Part shown: positions 1-6,549 of the stretch, piece by piece | How the letters are laid out: each line of letters starts with the position of its first letter | Position numbering within the stretch: the first letter of the stretch is position 1 | Source: Erysipelotrichaceae bacterium | GTDB taxonomy: Bacteria; Bacillota_I; Bacilli_A; Erysipelotrichales; Erysipelotrichaceae | DNA: 10,051 bases | Reading direction: 5' to 3' | Assembly: GCA_900759455.1 (NCBI GenBank) | Contig: CAAEVI010000136.1 | Location: forward strand, 1 to 10,051 | The notes under the pieces: model-generated | Databases searched by the model: none | Told to the model about the DNA's origin: nothing | Seen by the model: only the letters and a program-made list of their open reading frames with translations | Made by a program: the position numbers and the translations under genes

Positions 1-90
1 ACTGTTAACGACTTGTGGTTCGCTACACTTGGCGGTAACTACCTGTGGTTGGTTTATCTCCAACTGAATTCGTGCCATGCCCGGCACACA
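1..90. other. Unidentified edge segment with a 30-bp-spaced direct repeat
   Basis: This stretch lies beyond the LCP gene's terminator and is cut by the window edge. It holds two copies of a 15-base unit, TAACGACTTGTGGTT at 6-20 and TAACTACCTGTGGTT at 36-50, identical at 13 of 15 positions and spaced exactly 30 bases. On the minus strand an open frame runs from an ATG at 78 to the window edge and encodes a PQVV element twice, ten residues apart, but no ribosome binding site precedes it. On the plus strand a frame is open from base 1 to a TAA at 91-93. I cannot tell which strand, if either, is coding, and I do not recognise the sequence. Confidence 0.25.
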
Positions 91-125
91 TAAAACAGAC
101 CGGCTTCATGCAGCAGCCGGCCTGT
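91..125 (-). terminator. Intrinsic terminator of the LCP gene
   Basis: An 11-bp stem pairs 115-125 with 95-105 around a 9-base loop, and the minus-strand RNA then runs into UUUUAU (94-89). The one imperfect position (99/121) is a G-U pair in the minus-strand transcript but an A-C mismatch on the plus strand, which supports minus-strand use. The stem begins four bases after the LCP stop codon. Confidence 0.8.
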
Positions 126-129
126 ATCA

Positions 130-1557
130 TTATTTTCCATTCAGAACATTGTCGATCCTTGTTTTGACTGCTTCCAGTTCTCCTTCTGCCGGATAGAAGT
201 AATACTGATAATACGTCGGTCTTACTTCATCATAATGCCACAGATACTCTCCTTCAATAGAGTGATTCTCCATGGACTCCAGCTGCGGCAGTAATTCCGT
301 AACAAGTTCAAACGCCTTTACAAAATCTTCTTTCGGAAGGTTTGTCGTAAAATTGTTTTCCAGTGAATCAATGACGCTCATCGCATGGTCGAAAGTAGGT
401 TCCTGGGCAAACTTCGAAAAAATCGCCTTGATGAGTTCCATCTGCTGATAGCCGCGGGAACGTTCATTCAACGGCAGCATCTTTCTGGCTCTTGCAAATG
501 CCAGTGCCTTCTCGCCGTCAACCTCGTTATAGCCTTCTACAAAAGAATATTCACCCGCCGAATACGTATAGTGACTATACACCTGTACCCCGCCCAGTGC
601 ATCCACGAGATCCATAAGTCCTTCAAAATTTATCTTGACGTAATAATTTATATCGACATTCAGCTTATCTTCAATACTGGAAATAGAGGACTGAACACCT
701 CCCCACCAGCCGCTGTAAGACAGCTTGCTGCTACCGCCGCGGCATGGGATATAAACAAACAAATCTCTTGGAATCACCTGTAAGTTGACCTTTTTTGTAT
801 TCGGGTTGACCGTCAGCAAAATATTAACGTCTCCTCTGCCGGTCGAATTGATATTATTGCCGGAGGATAAATCTGTGCCCTGAAAATAAATCGTAAAAGG
901 ATCTTTGGAAATATCAACCGCTTTGGTCTTAGCGGATTCGACTTCATATTCTTTGAACAGGATCACTTTAATTTTCTGCTCATAATTTTCATCGATCATA
1001 GATAAATCGCTTTTGCCGATATTAGTCAGCACAAGCAAGTCAACATTACCTTTCTGCAGCGCCTGATACGCCTGTTCCATGTTCTTGTACGGTTTTTCTT
1101 TTGCGACTTTCTTTCCGTTTTCCTTCAGAATTTCTGTCGAACGCTCATATGCCTGGTCATCGTCCTGGCTGTAGGCAAGGATCAAATCATCGAAATCCTG
1201 TTGTGCGGTGATTTTCGAATCCTTCAAAGCAACGATTTCCACAACTTCAACTTCTTTTGTAACTGTCACTTTCTCGGTAAATGTATTGACCTTATTCACC
1301 GCCATAGATGCTGTGATCAGCAGGATCACCATGACCACTTCCAGGCAGACACTCAATTTCGGCAGTTTATAATGTGTGATCCACAGGATGATGATGACAG
1401 CAATAAAGCCGATCAGTGCAGCTGCGAAAATTTTGGCCGGTAAGTACAGAAACGCATTCCAAAAACAATAGATGCCCAGCAGCAAAACAGCACAAAGAAG
1501 AGCTAAAGTAACCTTTGCAAGCTTTTTTTCTCTGATATAGCTTATATACTTTCCCAT
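130..1557 (-). CDS. LCP (LytR-CpsA-Psr) family cell-wall polymer transferase, CpsA-like
   Basis: LCP enzymes move lipid-linked polymers such as teichoic acid or capsule onto peptidoglycan on the outer face of the membrane. The start at 1557 (MGKYISY) is chosen because GGGGAGGA lies just upstream; an ATG 22 codons earlier has no comparable site. The 475-residue product has three N-terminal membrane segments (about 14-36, 42-62, 69-87), an extracytoplasmic middle domain (about 102-215), then the LCP domain (about 218-385). Visible LCP motifs are GRGD at 240-243 (cf. the RSD motif), IPRD at 262-265, LVDALGGV at 317-324 and the arginine-rich FARARK / ERSRGYQQ at 354-372. Three membrane spans plus an accessory domain before LCP matches streptococcal CpsA rather than the shorter LytR type. 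It is a single-gene unit, divergent from its neighbour. The polymer handled cannot be read from the sequence. Confidence 0.9.
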   Translation of the reverse strand: MGKYISYIREKKLAKVTLALLCAVLLLGIYCFWNAFLYLPAKIFAAALIGFIAVIIILWITHYKLPKLSVCLEVVMVILLITASMAVNKVNTFTEKVTVTKEVEVVEIVALKDSKITAQQDFDDLILAYSQDDDQAYERSTEILKENGKKVAKEKPYKNMEQAYQALQKGNVDLLVLTNIGKSDLSMIDENYEQKIKVILFKEYEVESAKTKAVDISKDPFTIYFQGTDLSSGNNINSTGRGDVNILLTVNPNTKKVNLQVIPRDLFVYIPCRGGSSKLSYSGWWGGVQSSISSIEDKLNVDINYYVKINFEGLMDLVDALGGVQVYSHYTYSAGEYSFVEGYNEVDGEKALAFARARKMLPLNERSRGYQQMELIKAIFSKFAQEPTFDHAMSVIDSLENNFTTNLPKEDFVKAFELVTELLPQLESMENHSIEGEYLWHYDEVRPTYYQYYFYPAEGELEAVKTRIDNVLNGK

Positions 1558-1584
1558 TTTGATTCCTCCCCTATCACTTCTATT

Positions 1585-1593
1585 AATATAACA
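1585..1593 (-). promoter_or_regulatory. Candidate extended -10 promoter for the LCP gene
   Basis: The minus strand reads TGT-TATATT at 1593-1585, an extended -10 element (TGn plus a 5/6 match to TATAAT), about 28 bases ahead of the start codon. No -35 box sits at the right spacing; the nearest, TTGTAA at 1607-1602, is too close. Start of transcription would be near 1578, leaving a leader of about 20 bases. Prediction from sequence only. Confidence 0.4.
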
Positions 1594-1654
1594 TATTTCT
1601 TTTACAAGGACTATACGAACCATCTTATTTAAACAGTGCGGTTTTCTAAAATCA

Positions 1655-1684
1655 TTTACCCAAAAAACAAAATTATTTTATAAT
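1655..1684 (+). promoter_or_regulatory. Sigma-A-type promoter for the YczE-like gene
   Basis: TTTACC (1655-1660, 4/6 match) and a perfect TATAAT (1679-1684) are separated by 18 bases. Transcription would begin near 1691 and give a leader of about 75 bases that contains the hairpin at 1727-1750. Confidence 0.6.
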
Positions 1685-1726
1685 AAGAAACGCACACAGT
1701 TTTATCTGTCAAAAGAAAGGAACAAA

Positions 1727-1750
1727 GTGCGGCGGCTACAGCCGCTGTAC
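1727..1750 (+). promoter_or_regulatory. Leader hairpin immediately upstream of the ribosome binding site
   Basis: Bases 1727-1736 pair with 1741-1750 around a UACA tetraloop, giving a GC-rich 10-bp stem. Two of the pairs are G-U in the plus-strand RNA (1729/1748 and 1731/1746) and would be A-C mismatches on the other strand, so it is best formed in the transcript of the downstream gene. It ends two bases before the AAGGTGA ribosome binding site at 1753-1759. There is no U-tract, so it is not a terminator. It could stabilise the mRNA or modulate translation; no ligand class is recognised. Confidence 0.45.
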
Positions 1751-1765
1751 CTAAGGTGAATAAAG

Positions 1766-2476
1766 ATGAACAAAGCATCACTGAACATAATATTTTTTTA
1801 CACGATCGGTCTGTTGATCCTGGCCATGGGCCTGACCCTGAACACGAAAGCCAATCTCGGCGTATCTCCGATCATCTCAATTCCCTATTGTTTTTCGCAG
1901 ATCTTTCATCTCAACTTTGGAAATGCAATCCTTGTTTTATACTGCATTTTCGTAGTGATCGAAATATTGCTTCATCTGCTTGGCGGAAAGCGCTCATCCC
2001 CTCAGCGAAAAAATAACGAACGTTTCGTCCTTATCATGGATCTGCTTCAGATTTCTCTGAGCATCGTATTTACCAGGTTTATGAACATCTTCTCTGCCAT
2101 GCTCCCCGATCTGCCTGCAGGATCAGACAATACCGGACTGTTTTTGCTGCAGCTGGCGATCCTGGCTGCCGCCATTGTGTTTACGGGCATCGGCGCCTCT
2201 TTGTCACTTTCCATGCGTCTTGTCCCTAATCCGGGAGACGGCATGGTACAGACGCTCGCTGACTGTACCAATCAAAGCGTGGGAATGACCAAAAACTGTT
2301 TTGACCTCTTCAATATCTCCATTACGATCTGCATCGGACTCTTTCTGCAAGGTCATCTGATCGGTATCGGCATCGGTACGCTGCTGGCCGTTATCGGCGT
2401 CGGCAGAACGATTGCTTTCTTTCAGCATTTTACGCAAGACAAGATCAATGCTTTGTCCGGTCTGTCCCATTACTAA
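1766..2476 (+). CDS. YczE/YyaS (DUF6198, COG2364)-type integral membrane protein
   Basis: A 236-residue polytopic membrane protein of the YczE-like group, whose transport or structural role is unknown. Hydrophobic segments lie at about 7-27, 52-73, 89-110, 125-148, 181-196 and 198-218. Family-like features are TKANLGVSP at 27-35 after the first helix, FGNAI at 51-55, and the polar LVPNPGDGMVQTLAD at 152-166 between helices 4 and 5. The start is set by AAGGTGA with a 6-base spacer. It is a single-gene unit with its own promoter and terminator, facing away from the LCP gene, so the context gives no functional hint. Members are often annotated as YitT-family proteins; I am confident of the membrane family and not of a substrate. 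Confidence 0.8.
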   Translation: MNKASLNIIFFYTIGLLILAMGLTLNTKANLGVSPIISIPYCFSQIFHLNFGNAILVLYCIFVVIEILLHLLGGKRSSPQRKNNERFVLIMDLLQISLSIVFTRFMNIFSAMLPDLPAGSDNTGLFLLQLAILAAAIVFTGIGASLSLSMRLVPNPGDGMVQTLADCTNQSVGMTKNCFDLFNISITICIGLFLQGHLIGIGIGTLLAVIGVGRTIAFFQHFTQDKINALSGLSHY

Positions 2477-2516
2477 AAAGCTCTTTGCTGAATGATGATT
2501 CAGTAAAGAGCTTTTT
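2475..2516. terminator. Two-way intrinsic terminator between convergent genes
   Basis: A roughly 19-bp stem, A-tract plus GCTCTTT and CTGAAT pairing with ATTCAG and AAAGAGC plus T-tract, closes on a GATG loop (2494-2497). It starts inside the stop codon of the YczE-like gene and ends 7 bases short of the acetyltransferase stop codon. The A-run on one side and T-run on the other let it work in both directions; the 2487/2504 position is a G-U pair in the plus-strand RNA. Confidence 0.9.
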
Positions 2517-2523
2517 ACTATCA

Positions 2524-3066
2524 TTAGTCCTTTTTTATCCATTGCTTTTTATCCAACAGTGAAATATGTCCTGTTCTCACTTCATCGAGCAAAGCGACTG
2601 GCATATGGTCGCAGGTACGCTGATACACAAATCCCAGCTTTTCCTGCACTTTTTTCGAACGATGGTTCCCGTCATAATAAGCACACCAGATCTTCTGCAT
2701 GCCGAGATCCTCAAAGCCATGACGAATCAGTTCTCTGCCGGCTTCAGTAACATACCCTTTTCCCCAGTGTTCTTTTCCGATCCAAAATCCGAGTTCACAC
2801 TCATCGTCCTGTTTCGCCAGATCCGAGTTCCCATTCAGTTTAAGTTCGATCGAACCAATTGCCTCGTTTGTCTGTCTATCACAAACAGCATAACATTGTG
2901 GTGCCATAAGAACATTCTGAATGACAAACAAGCTTTCTTTTTCATCTTTATGCGGGCTCCAGCCGCATAAAGGTCCGATGGCCGGATCTTTTGCATAGTG
3001 AAACAATGTCTTCACATCTGATTCACGCCAAGCGCGAAGGATCAGCCGCTCCGTTGTCAATTCCAT
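2524..3066 (-). CDS. GNAT family N-acetyltransferase, RimJ/RimL-like
   Basis: A 180-residue acetyl-CoA-dependent N-acetyltransferase of the RimJ/RimL type, which acetylates protein N-termini, polyamines, amino acids or drugs; the substrate cannot be assigned. It opens with the typical ELTTERLILRAWRESD (2-17). Motif A, ELGFWIGKEHWGKGYVTEAG (91-110), contains the HWGKG acetyl-CoA pyrophosphate loop, and motif B is NHRSKKVQEKLGF (134-146). The start at 3066 is chosen for the A/G-rich AAAGGGGG site upstream and the fit to the family N-terminus. An in-frame ATG at 3108 overlaps the upstream stop codon as ATGA and would add 14 residues, so coupled translation from there remains possible. The gene follows the saccharopine-dehydrogenase-like gene by 38 bases with no terminator between, so both probably share the riboswitch leader. 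Confidence 0.88.
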   Translation of the reverse strand: MELTTERLILRAWRESDVKTLFHYAKDPAIGPLCGWSPHKDEKESLFVIQNVLMAPQCYAVCDRQTNEAIGSIELKLNGNSDLAKQDDECELGFWIGKEHWGKGYVTEAGRELIRHGFEDLGMQKIWCAYYDGNHRSKKVQEKLGFVYQRTCDHMPVALLDEVRTGHISLLDKKQWIKKD

Positions 3067-3104
3067 ATACAATCCCCCTTTCTTGCAAGCACATTGCCAT
3101 TTTT

Positions 3105-4352
3105 TCATGCTTCATATTCTTTTACTGCATAATGAAAATCCGTTTCCTTCATCAATTGAAGGTATGGAAGCGGATCAAAAGCCTCCAGTGAATAAACGCC
3201 CGGCTTACGATAAACACCTCTTGCATACAATTCTACAGCAATGGCGGCTCCAAATCCGGTCTGCGCGACAACGGCCTGCATACCGAAACGCTCCATTGCC
3301 TCCTGCTGCGAAAATTTCTGATACATCATTACGCAATTTTCTCGGCCGTTTTTTATCCCTTTGGCATAGACGCCGACAACCATGCTACCGCTCATTTCTT
3401 TCAGGTCCTGCGGCTGCGGAGCACATGCCGCAACCACATCTCTTGGAACAACACTCACGCCCTTCACATTTACAGGTTCGATCGTATTTAAGTGGAGCTT
3501 ATCCAGTACTTTTAAGGCCTGTATCAGATTTTGATCCAGTGCAATTTTAAAAGTACAGTTCTGTAAGCCGTATTTTGACAGATAACGCGGCATCGTTACA
3601 GTTTCTTCATGTTCCACTTTCACTAATGTGTTCATCCCTGCCTGCGGCATCTCAAAGTTTTCTTCCCCCGCAAAAGCCCGTTCGACAATGAACTGGCCGT
3701 CTCTGAATTCGACATTGGGATTCATCACTTCATCCAAGACCGTCCATACGTTAAATCCAAAAGTGATATCATCCGGTCCCGCATTGGAAACAGTCAGGTT
3801 TCCGCCGTCCTTTACATGAAGTTCTCTGACCGTATCAAACTCAAACTCACAAAGATAACGCGCAAATACATTAACGACTCCCGGATCGATTCCCAAGCAG
3901 ATCAATGCGGTATTTCCCTGTTTTTCCCATTGCTCATGACGGTCAAAATTATATTTTGTCATGATCTCATCATAACTGTTTTCAATACCGACACCATAGG
4001 CCGGATCTTTCTTCGGTACAGACCATGTCCCCAGATTGGCATAATCCGCCTTTGCCGCAAAAGCCGCATCAAAAATCGCATTTGCACAAAAGGGGCTTGC
4101 CGCGTCCAGCACAAACGTAATACCATGCTTGATCATTAATTCCGTCATGGCAGCACGATTTGTCGCATCTACGACAGCACATTCCAGACGTTCGTCCTTA
4201 CAGTCGTTTTGAATGCTTTGCGCATGTGTCAAGTCAATATCACATAACAGTGCATACGCAAACCATTCCCCGTTGGGATCACGATTCAGCAGCTGCTTGA
4301 CAATACAGTGGCCGACAGCTCCGGAACCAACCAGCATCATTCTCATTTTCAT
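3105..4352 (-). CDS. Saccharopine dehydrogenase-like NAD(P)-dependent oxidoreductase
   Basis: A 415-residue member of the LYS9-like superfamily, which includes saccharopine reductase, carboxy(nor)spermidine synthase and related enzymes joining an amine to an aldehyde with NAD(P)H. The N-terminal Rossmann fold shows GSGAVG at 9-14 and an acidic strand end, CDID, at 37-40. The C-terminal catalytic part shows GIDPGVVNVF (154-163), KGIKNGRE (331-338) and AVELYARGVYRKPGVYSLEA (372-391). Length and the DPGV-NVF and KPGVY-LEAFDP motifs recall carboxyspermidine/carboxynorspermidine dehydrogenases (about 400-415 residues), but no decarboxylase partner (NspC type) is in view, so the substrate is open. 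The start at 4352 has GGGAGG 5 bases upstream; ATGs further inside are possible. It is the first gene after a glycine-riboswitch-like leader and terminator and is followed by an acetyltransferase, which suggests induction by an amino-acid signal. Confidence 0.8.
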   Translation of the reverse strand: MKMRMMLVGSGAVGHCIVKQLLNRDPNGEWFAYALLCDIDLTHAQSIQNDCKDERLECAVVDATNRAAMTELMIKHGITFVLDAASPFCANAIFDAAFAAKADYANLGTWSVPKKDPAYGVGIENSYDEIMTKYNFDRHEQWEKQGNTALICLGIDPGVVNVFARYLCEFEFDTVRELHVKDGGNLTVSNAGPDDITFGFNVWTVLDEVMNPNVEFRDGQFIVERAFAGEENFEMPQAGMNTLVKVEHEETVTMPRYLSKYGLQNCTFKIALDQNLIQALKVLDKLHLNTIEPVNVKGVSVVPRDVVAACAPQPQDLKEMSGSMVVGVYAKGIKNGRENCVMMYQKFSQQEAMERFGMQAVVAQTGFGAAIAVELYARGVYRKPGVYSLEAFDPLPYLQLMKETDFHYAVKEYEA

Positions 4353-4377
4353 AATAACCTCCCGGCATTTGATAAAC

Positions 4378-4414
4378 AAAAAAAGAAGAAAAATGCGTTT
4401 TGCATCTTATCTTC
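4378..4414 (-). terminator. Intrinsic terminator in the riboswitch expression platform
   Basis: On the minus strand GAAGA plus AAGAUGC (4414-4402, with one bulged U) pairs with GCAUUUU plus UCUUC (4396-4385) around an AAAAC loop, followed directly by seven U (4384-4378). It lies between the aptamers and the ribosome binding site at 4363-4358. The stem can extend backward: AGAGAAGA from the end of the last aptamer can pair with UCUUCUUU, so the P1 helix and the full terminator stem compete. That is the geometry of a ligand-controlled attenuator, most simply an ON switch; the direction is inferred. Confidence 0.85.
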
Positions 4415-4579
4415 TCTGTCCTTTTACCAGTTGGTTATATCCACGTAGGTGATACGCATGCGTATTCTCTCCAAAGAGTTGTCAGCCGGCCTTCCTTTTG
4501 CCTGCTAGTTTCCGCTCCTGTACAAATGCAGATACAGAAGCTTGCTGCTTCGGCCCTTTTTCAAGTGTCTAAAGCCGGC
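4414..4579 (-). promoter_or_regulatory. Glycine riboswitch-like RNA (one aptamer plus reduced 'ghost' aptamer)
   Basis: Read on the minus strand. Aptamer I spans 4579-4485. P1 is GCCGGCUUU (4579-4571) with AAGGCCGGC (4493-4485). The conserved core CCGAAGCAGCAAGC (4553-4540) fits the gcvT-class CCGAAGNNGCAA, P3 is GCUUCUGUA (4541-4533) with UACAGGAGC (4522-4514), and CAGGCAAAAGGA (4504-4493) closes the aptamer. The usual GAGAG/CUCUC contact is replaced by UAG/CUA, a compensated change. Module II spans 4478-4414. It has the canonical linker-like ACUCUUUGGAGAG, a perfect AUACG-CAUG-CGUAU hairpin, and the hallmark GGUAAAAGGACAGAG end (4428-4414), but its P3 arm is almost absent. A glycine aptamer followed by a partial one resembles the type-1 singlet arrangement described for this class. 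The call rests on motif recognition, not a covariance model. Confidence 0.8.
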
Positions 4580-4606
4580 GTCATCCATTTCTTATTTTGT
4601 ATCGTT

Positions 4607-4635
4607 AATGTATCAGATTTTTTTCTCATTGTCAA
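4607..4635 (-). promoter_or_regulatory. Promoter of the riboswitch-controlled operon
   Basis: On the minus strand TTGACA (4635-4630) and TACATT (4612-4607) are 17 bases apart, and TGA precedes the -10 box as an extended element. Transcription would start near 4600, giving a leader of about 248 bases that holds the aptamers and the terminator. Confidence 0.85.
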
Positions 4636-4642
4636 TCACAGG

Positions 4643-4665
4643 AAAAGACCGGCAAGCCGGTCTTT
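4643..4665 (-). terminator. Terminator of the marR-ABC exporter operon
   Basis: Minus-strand AAAGACCGG (4665-4657) pairs with CCGGUCUUU (4652-4644) around a short loop, 9 bases after the exporter stop codon. The U-run is short (four U, then CC). The next operon's -35 box begins only 8 bases beyond, so the two units are packed end to start. Confidence 0.75.
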
Positions 4666-4674
4666 CTTTATGCA

Positions 4675-6549
4675 TTATTCTTCTTCGGCATCAAACTGTG
4701 AATTATACAGCTGCGTATAGAAACCGTTCGCCTTCATAAGCTCTTCATGACAGCCTGCTTCGATGATATCCCCGTCTTTCATGAAGAGAATCAGATCGGC
4801 ATCACGAATCGTCGACAGCCGATGGGCAATGACAAAGCTGGTACGGTTTTCCATCAGTTTATCCATGCCTTTTTGGATCAACACCTCTGTACGGGTATCC
4901 ACGCTGCTGGTTGCTTCATCCAGAATAAGGATCTTTGGATCAGCCAGAAAAGCACGGGCAATGGTCAGCAGCTGTTTCTGTCCTTGAGAAATATTACTGC
5001 TTTCCTCATTGATCATCGTATCATAACCGTGATCCAAGGTACGGATGAAATGATCCACATAGGCAGCATCGGCCGCTTTCATCACTTCTTCATCACTGGC
5101 ATCCAGCTTTCCATAACGAAGGTTTTCCATGACTGTTCCGTTAAACAGCCAGGCATCCTGCAATACCATGCCAAACAGCGAACGAAGATCCTGACGGCAC
5201 ATTTCTGTCGTATTGATGCCATCGATATAAATAGCACCGCTGTTCAGCTCATAAAAACGCATCAGCAGTTTGATGATCGTTGTCTTGCCGGCACCCGTAG
5301 GACCGACAATGGCAATCTTTTTCCCCGGCTTGATATACATTGAAAAATCATGAATGATGATCTTGTCCGGCGTATATCCGAAATGGACATTTTCAAAGGT
5401 AACCTGACCTTTCAGCGTTGTATTTCCCTGTTCATCAAAAATCTGGACCGGATCTGCACATTCCGCGATCTCCTCTTCTTCTCCCAAGAATTCAAAGACA
5501 CGCTCTGCTGCTGCGGCAGTTGACTGCAGAATGTTCATATTCTGAGCAATCATGCTGATTGGCTGATTGAAGCTGCGCACATATGTGATAAATGACTGGA
5601 TATCTCCAACCATGATTGATCCGTTCATAGCCAGATAACCACCCAGGATCGCTACACCTACATAGCCGAGGTTTCCGACAAAAGCACTGATCGGGTTCAT
5701 CAGGCCGCTGAGAAACTGTGATTTCCATGCGGAATCATACAGCTCTTCATTCAGACGGTCAAAGGTCTCGATGCTCTCCTCTTCTCCGTTGAAGGCCTTC
5801 ATGATGATATGGGCACTGTACATTTCTTCAATATGTCCGTTGACATTTCCCAGCGAACGCTGCTGTGCGGCAAAATAGCGCTGTGAATGCTTAACGACTG
5901 TTGTGATCAGCAGCAGGGACAAAGGAACAACGATCAGGGCGAGCAGCGTCATCGGCAGAGAAATGCTCAGCATCATGACGAGATAACCGACGACCTGTAC
6001 AAAACTGCTTAACAGCTGTGACAGTGACTGATTCATTGTCTGCTGGATCATGTCCACATCATTGGAGAAACGGGAAAGGACTTCCCCATGTGACTGACGG
6101 TCAAAATAAGAGAATGGCAGACGATTGACTTTTGATGCCATTTCACTGCGCAGATGATAGGCAACCTTTTGCGCTACCCCCGCCATCAGCCAGCTTTGGA
6201 TGAAACCGCATAATGTTGAAATCAGATACAAACCGACCAGTTGCAGCAAAATCACTTCGATTGCATTGAAATCAATGCCGCCGGTACCGTAAATCTTTGC
6301 CATGAAGCCTTTAGTGAGCTCTGTCGTTGCATTTCCCAGAATTTTAGGTCCGACGACCATAAAGACGACCGAACAGATAGAAAAGGCAAATGAAACAACG
6401 ATATTCAAACGATAAGGTCTCAGATAGCGAATCAGACGCATCATCGTCCCTTTAAAATCTTTTGCTTTTTCCGCCGGCCCGTGTCCTCCGTGCATGCCCA
6501 TCGGTCCTCTTTTCATTGCTTTTGAAGGATTATTCGAATGTTTACTCAT
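4675..6549 (-). CDS. ABC exporter half-transporter, catalytically canonical subunit of a heterodimer
   Basis: A 624-residue ABC exporter subunit with a membrane domain (about 40-345) fused to an ATPase domain (about 380-620), most likely the second half of a drug or peptide efflux pump. The N-terminus is short, cytosolic and rich in Gly, Met and His (GPMGMHGGHGP at 15-25). The ATPase shows Walker A GPTGAGKTT (416-424), Q-loop Gln464, signature NISQGQ (519-524), Walker B LILDE with catalytic Glu545, and switch His576. Its ATP-hydrolysis residues are intact while its signature deviates from LSGGQ (ISQGQ); the upstream partner shows the reverse. That places the working ATP site between this subunit's Walker motifs and the partner's VSGGQ, as in TM287/288- or LmrCD-type heterodimers. 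Its ATG overlaps the partner's stop by 8 bases, and AAAGGAGGAG lies upstream inside that gene, so translation is probably coupled. Last gene of the operon. Confidence 0.93.
   Translation of the reverse strand: MSKHSNNPSKAMKRGPMGMHGGHGPAEKAKDFKGTMMRLIRYLRPYRLNIVVSFAFSICSVVFMVVGPKILGNATTELTKGFMAKIYGTGGIDFNAIEVILLQLVGLYLISTLCGFIQSWLMAGVAQKVAYHLRSEMASKVNRLPFSYFDRQSHGEVLSRFSNDVDMIQQTMNQSLSQLLSSFVQVVGYLVMMLSISLPMTLLALIVVPLSLLLITTVVKHSQRYFAAQQRSLGNVNGHIEEMYSAHIIMKAFNGEEESIETFDRLNEELYDSAWKSQFLSGLMNPISAFVGNLGYVGVAILGGYLAMNGSIMVGDIQSFITYVRSFNQPISMIAQNMNILQSTAAAAERVFEFLGEEEEIAECADPVQIFDEQGNTTLKGQVTFENVHFGYTPDKIIIHDFSMYIKPGKKIAIVGPTGAGKTTIIKLLMRFYELNSGAIYIDGINTTEMCRQDLRSLFGMVLQDAWLFNGTVMENLRYGKLDASDEEVMKAADAAYVDHFIRTLDHGYDTMINEESSNISQGQKQLLTIARAFLADPKILILDEATSSVDTRTEVLIQKGMDKLMENRTSFVIAHRLSTIRDADLILFMKDGDIIEAGCHEELMKANGFYTQLYNSQFDAEEE

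Noticed and set aside
1..78. Partial minus-strand gene starting at the ATG at 78
   Set aside because: Only 26 codons are visible, no ribosome binding site or promoter precedes it, and it lies right behind a terminator; kept only as an unidentified edge segment.
2204..2542. Minus-strand open frame opposite the YczE-like gene
   Set aside because: It runs through the two-way terminator and antisense to a membrane protein with clear helices, a promoter and a ribosome binding site.
3816..4139. Plus-strand open frame of 107 codons inside the oxidoreductase gene, and similar frames opposite the ABC genes (4747-5343, 7073-7690, 7715-8305)
   Set aside because: They lie wholly antisense to well-supported genes, have no ribosome binding site I can support, and their translations resemble no family.
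4441..4579. Lysine (L-box) or T-box leader, considered because the downstream gene is saccharopine-dehydrogenase-like
   Set aside because: There is no AGAGGNGC...AGUA pattern of the lysine class and no T-box GGUGGNACCGCG-type element; the CCGAAGNNGCAA and AGGACAGAG motifs point to the glycine class.
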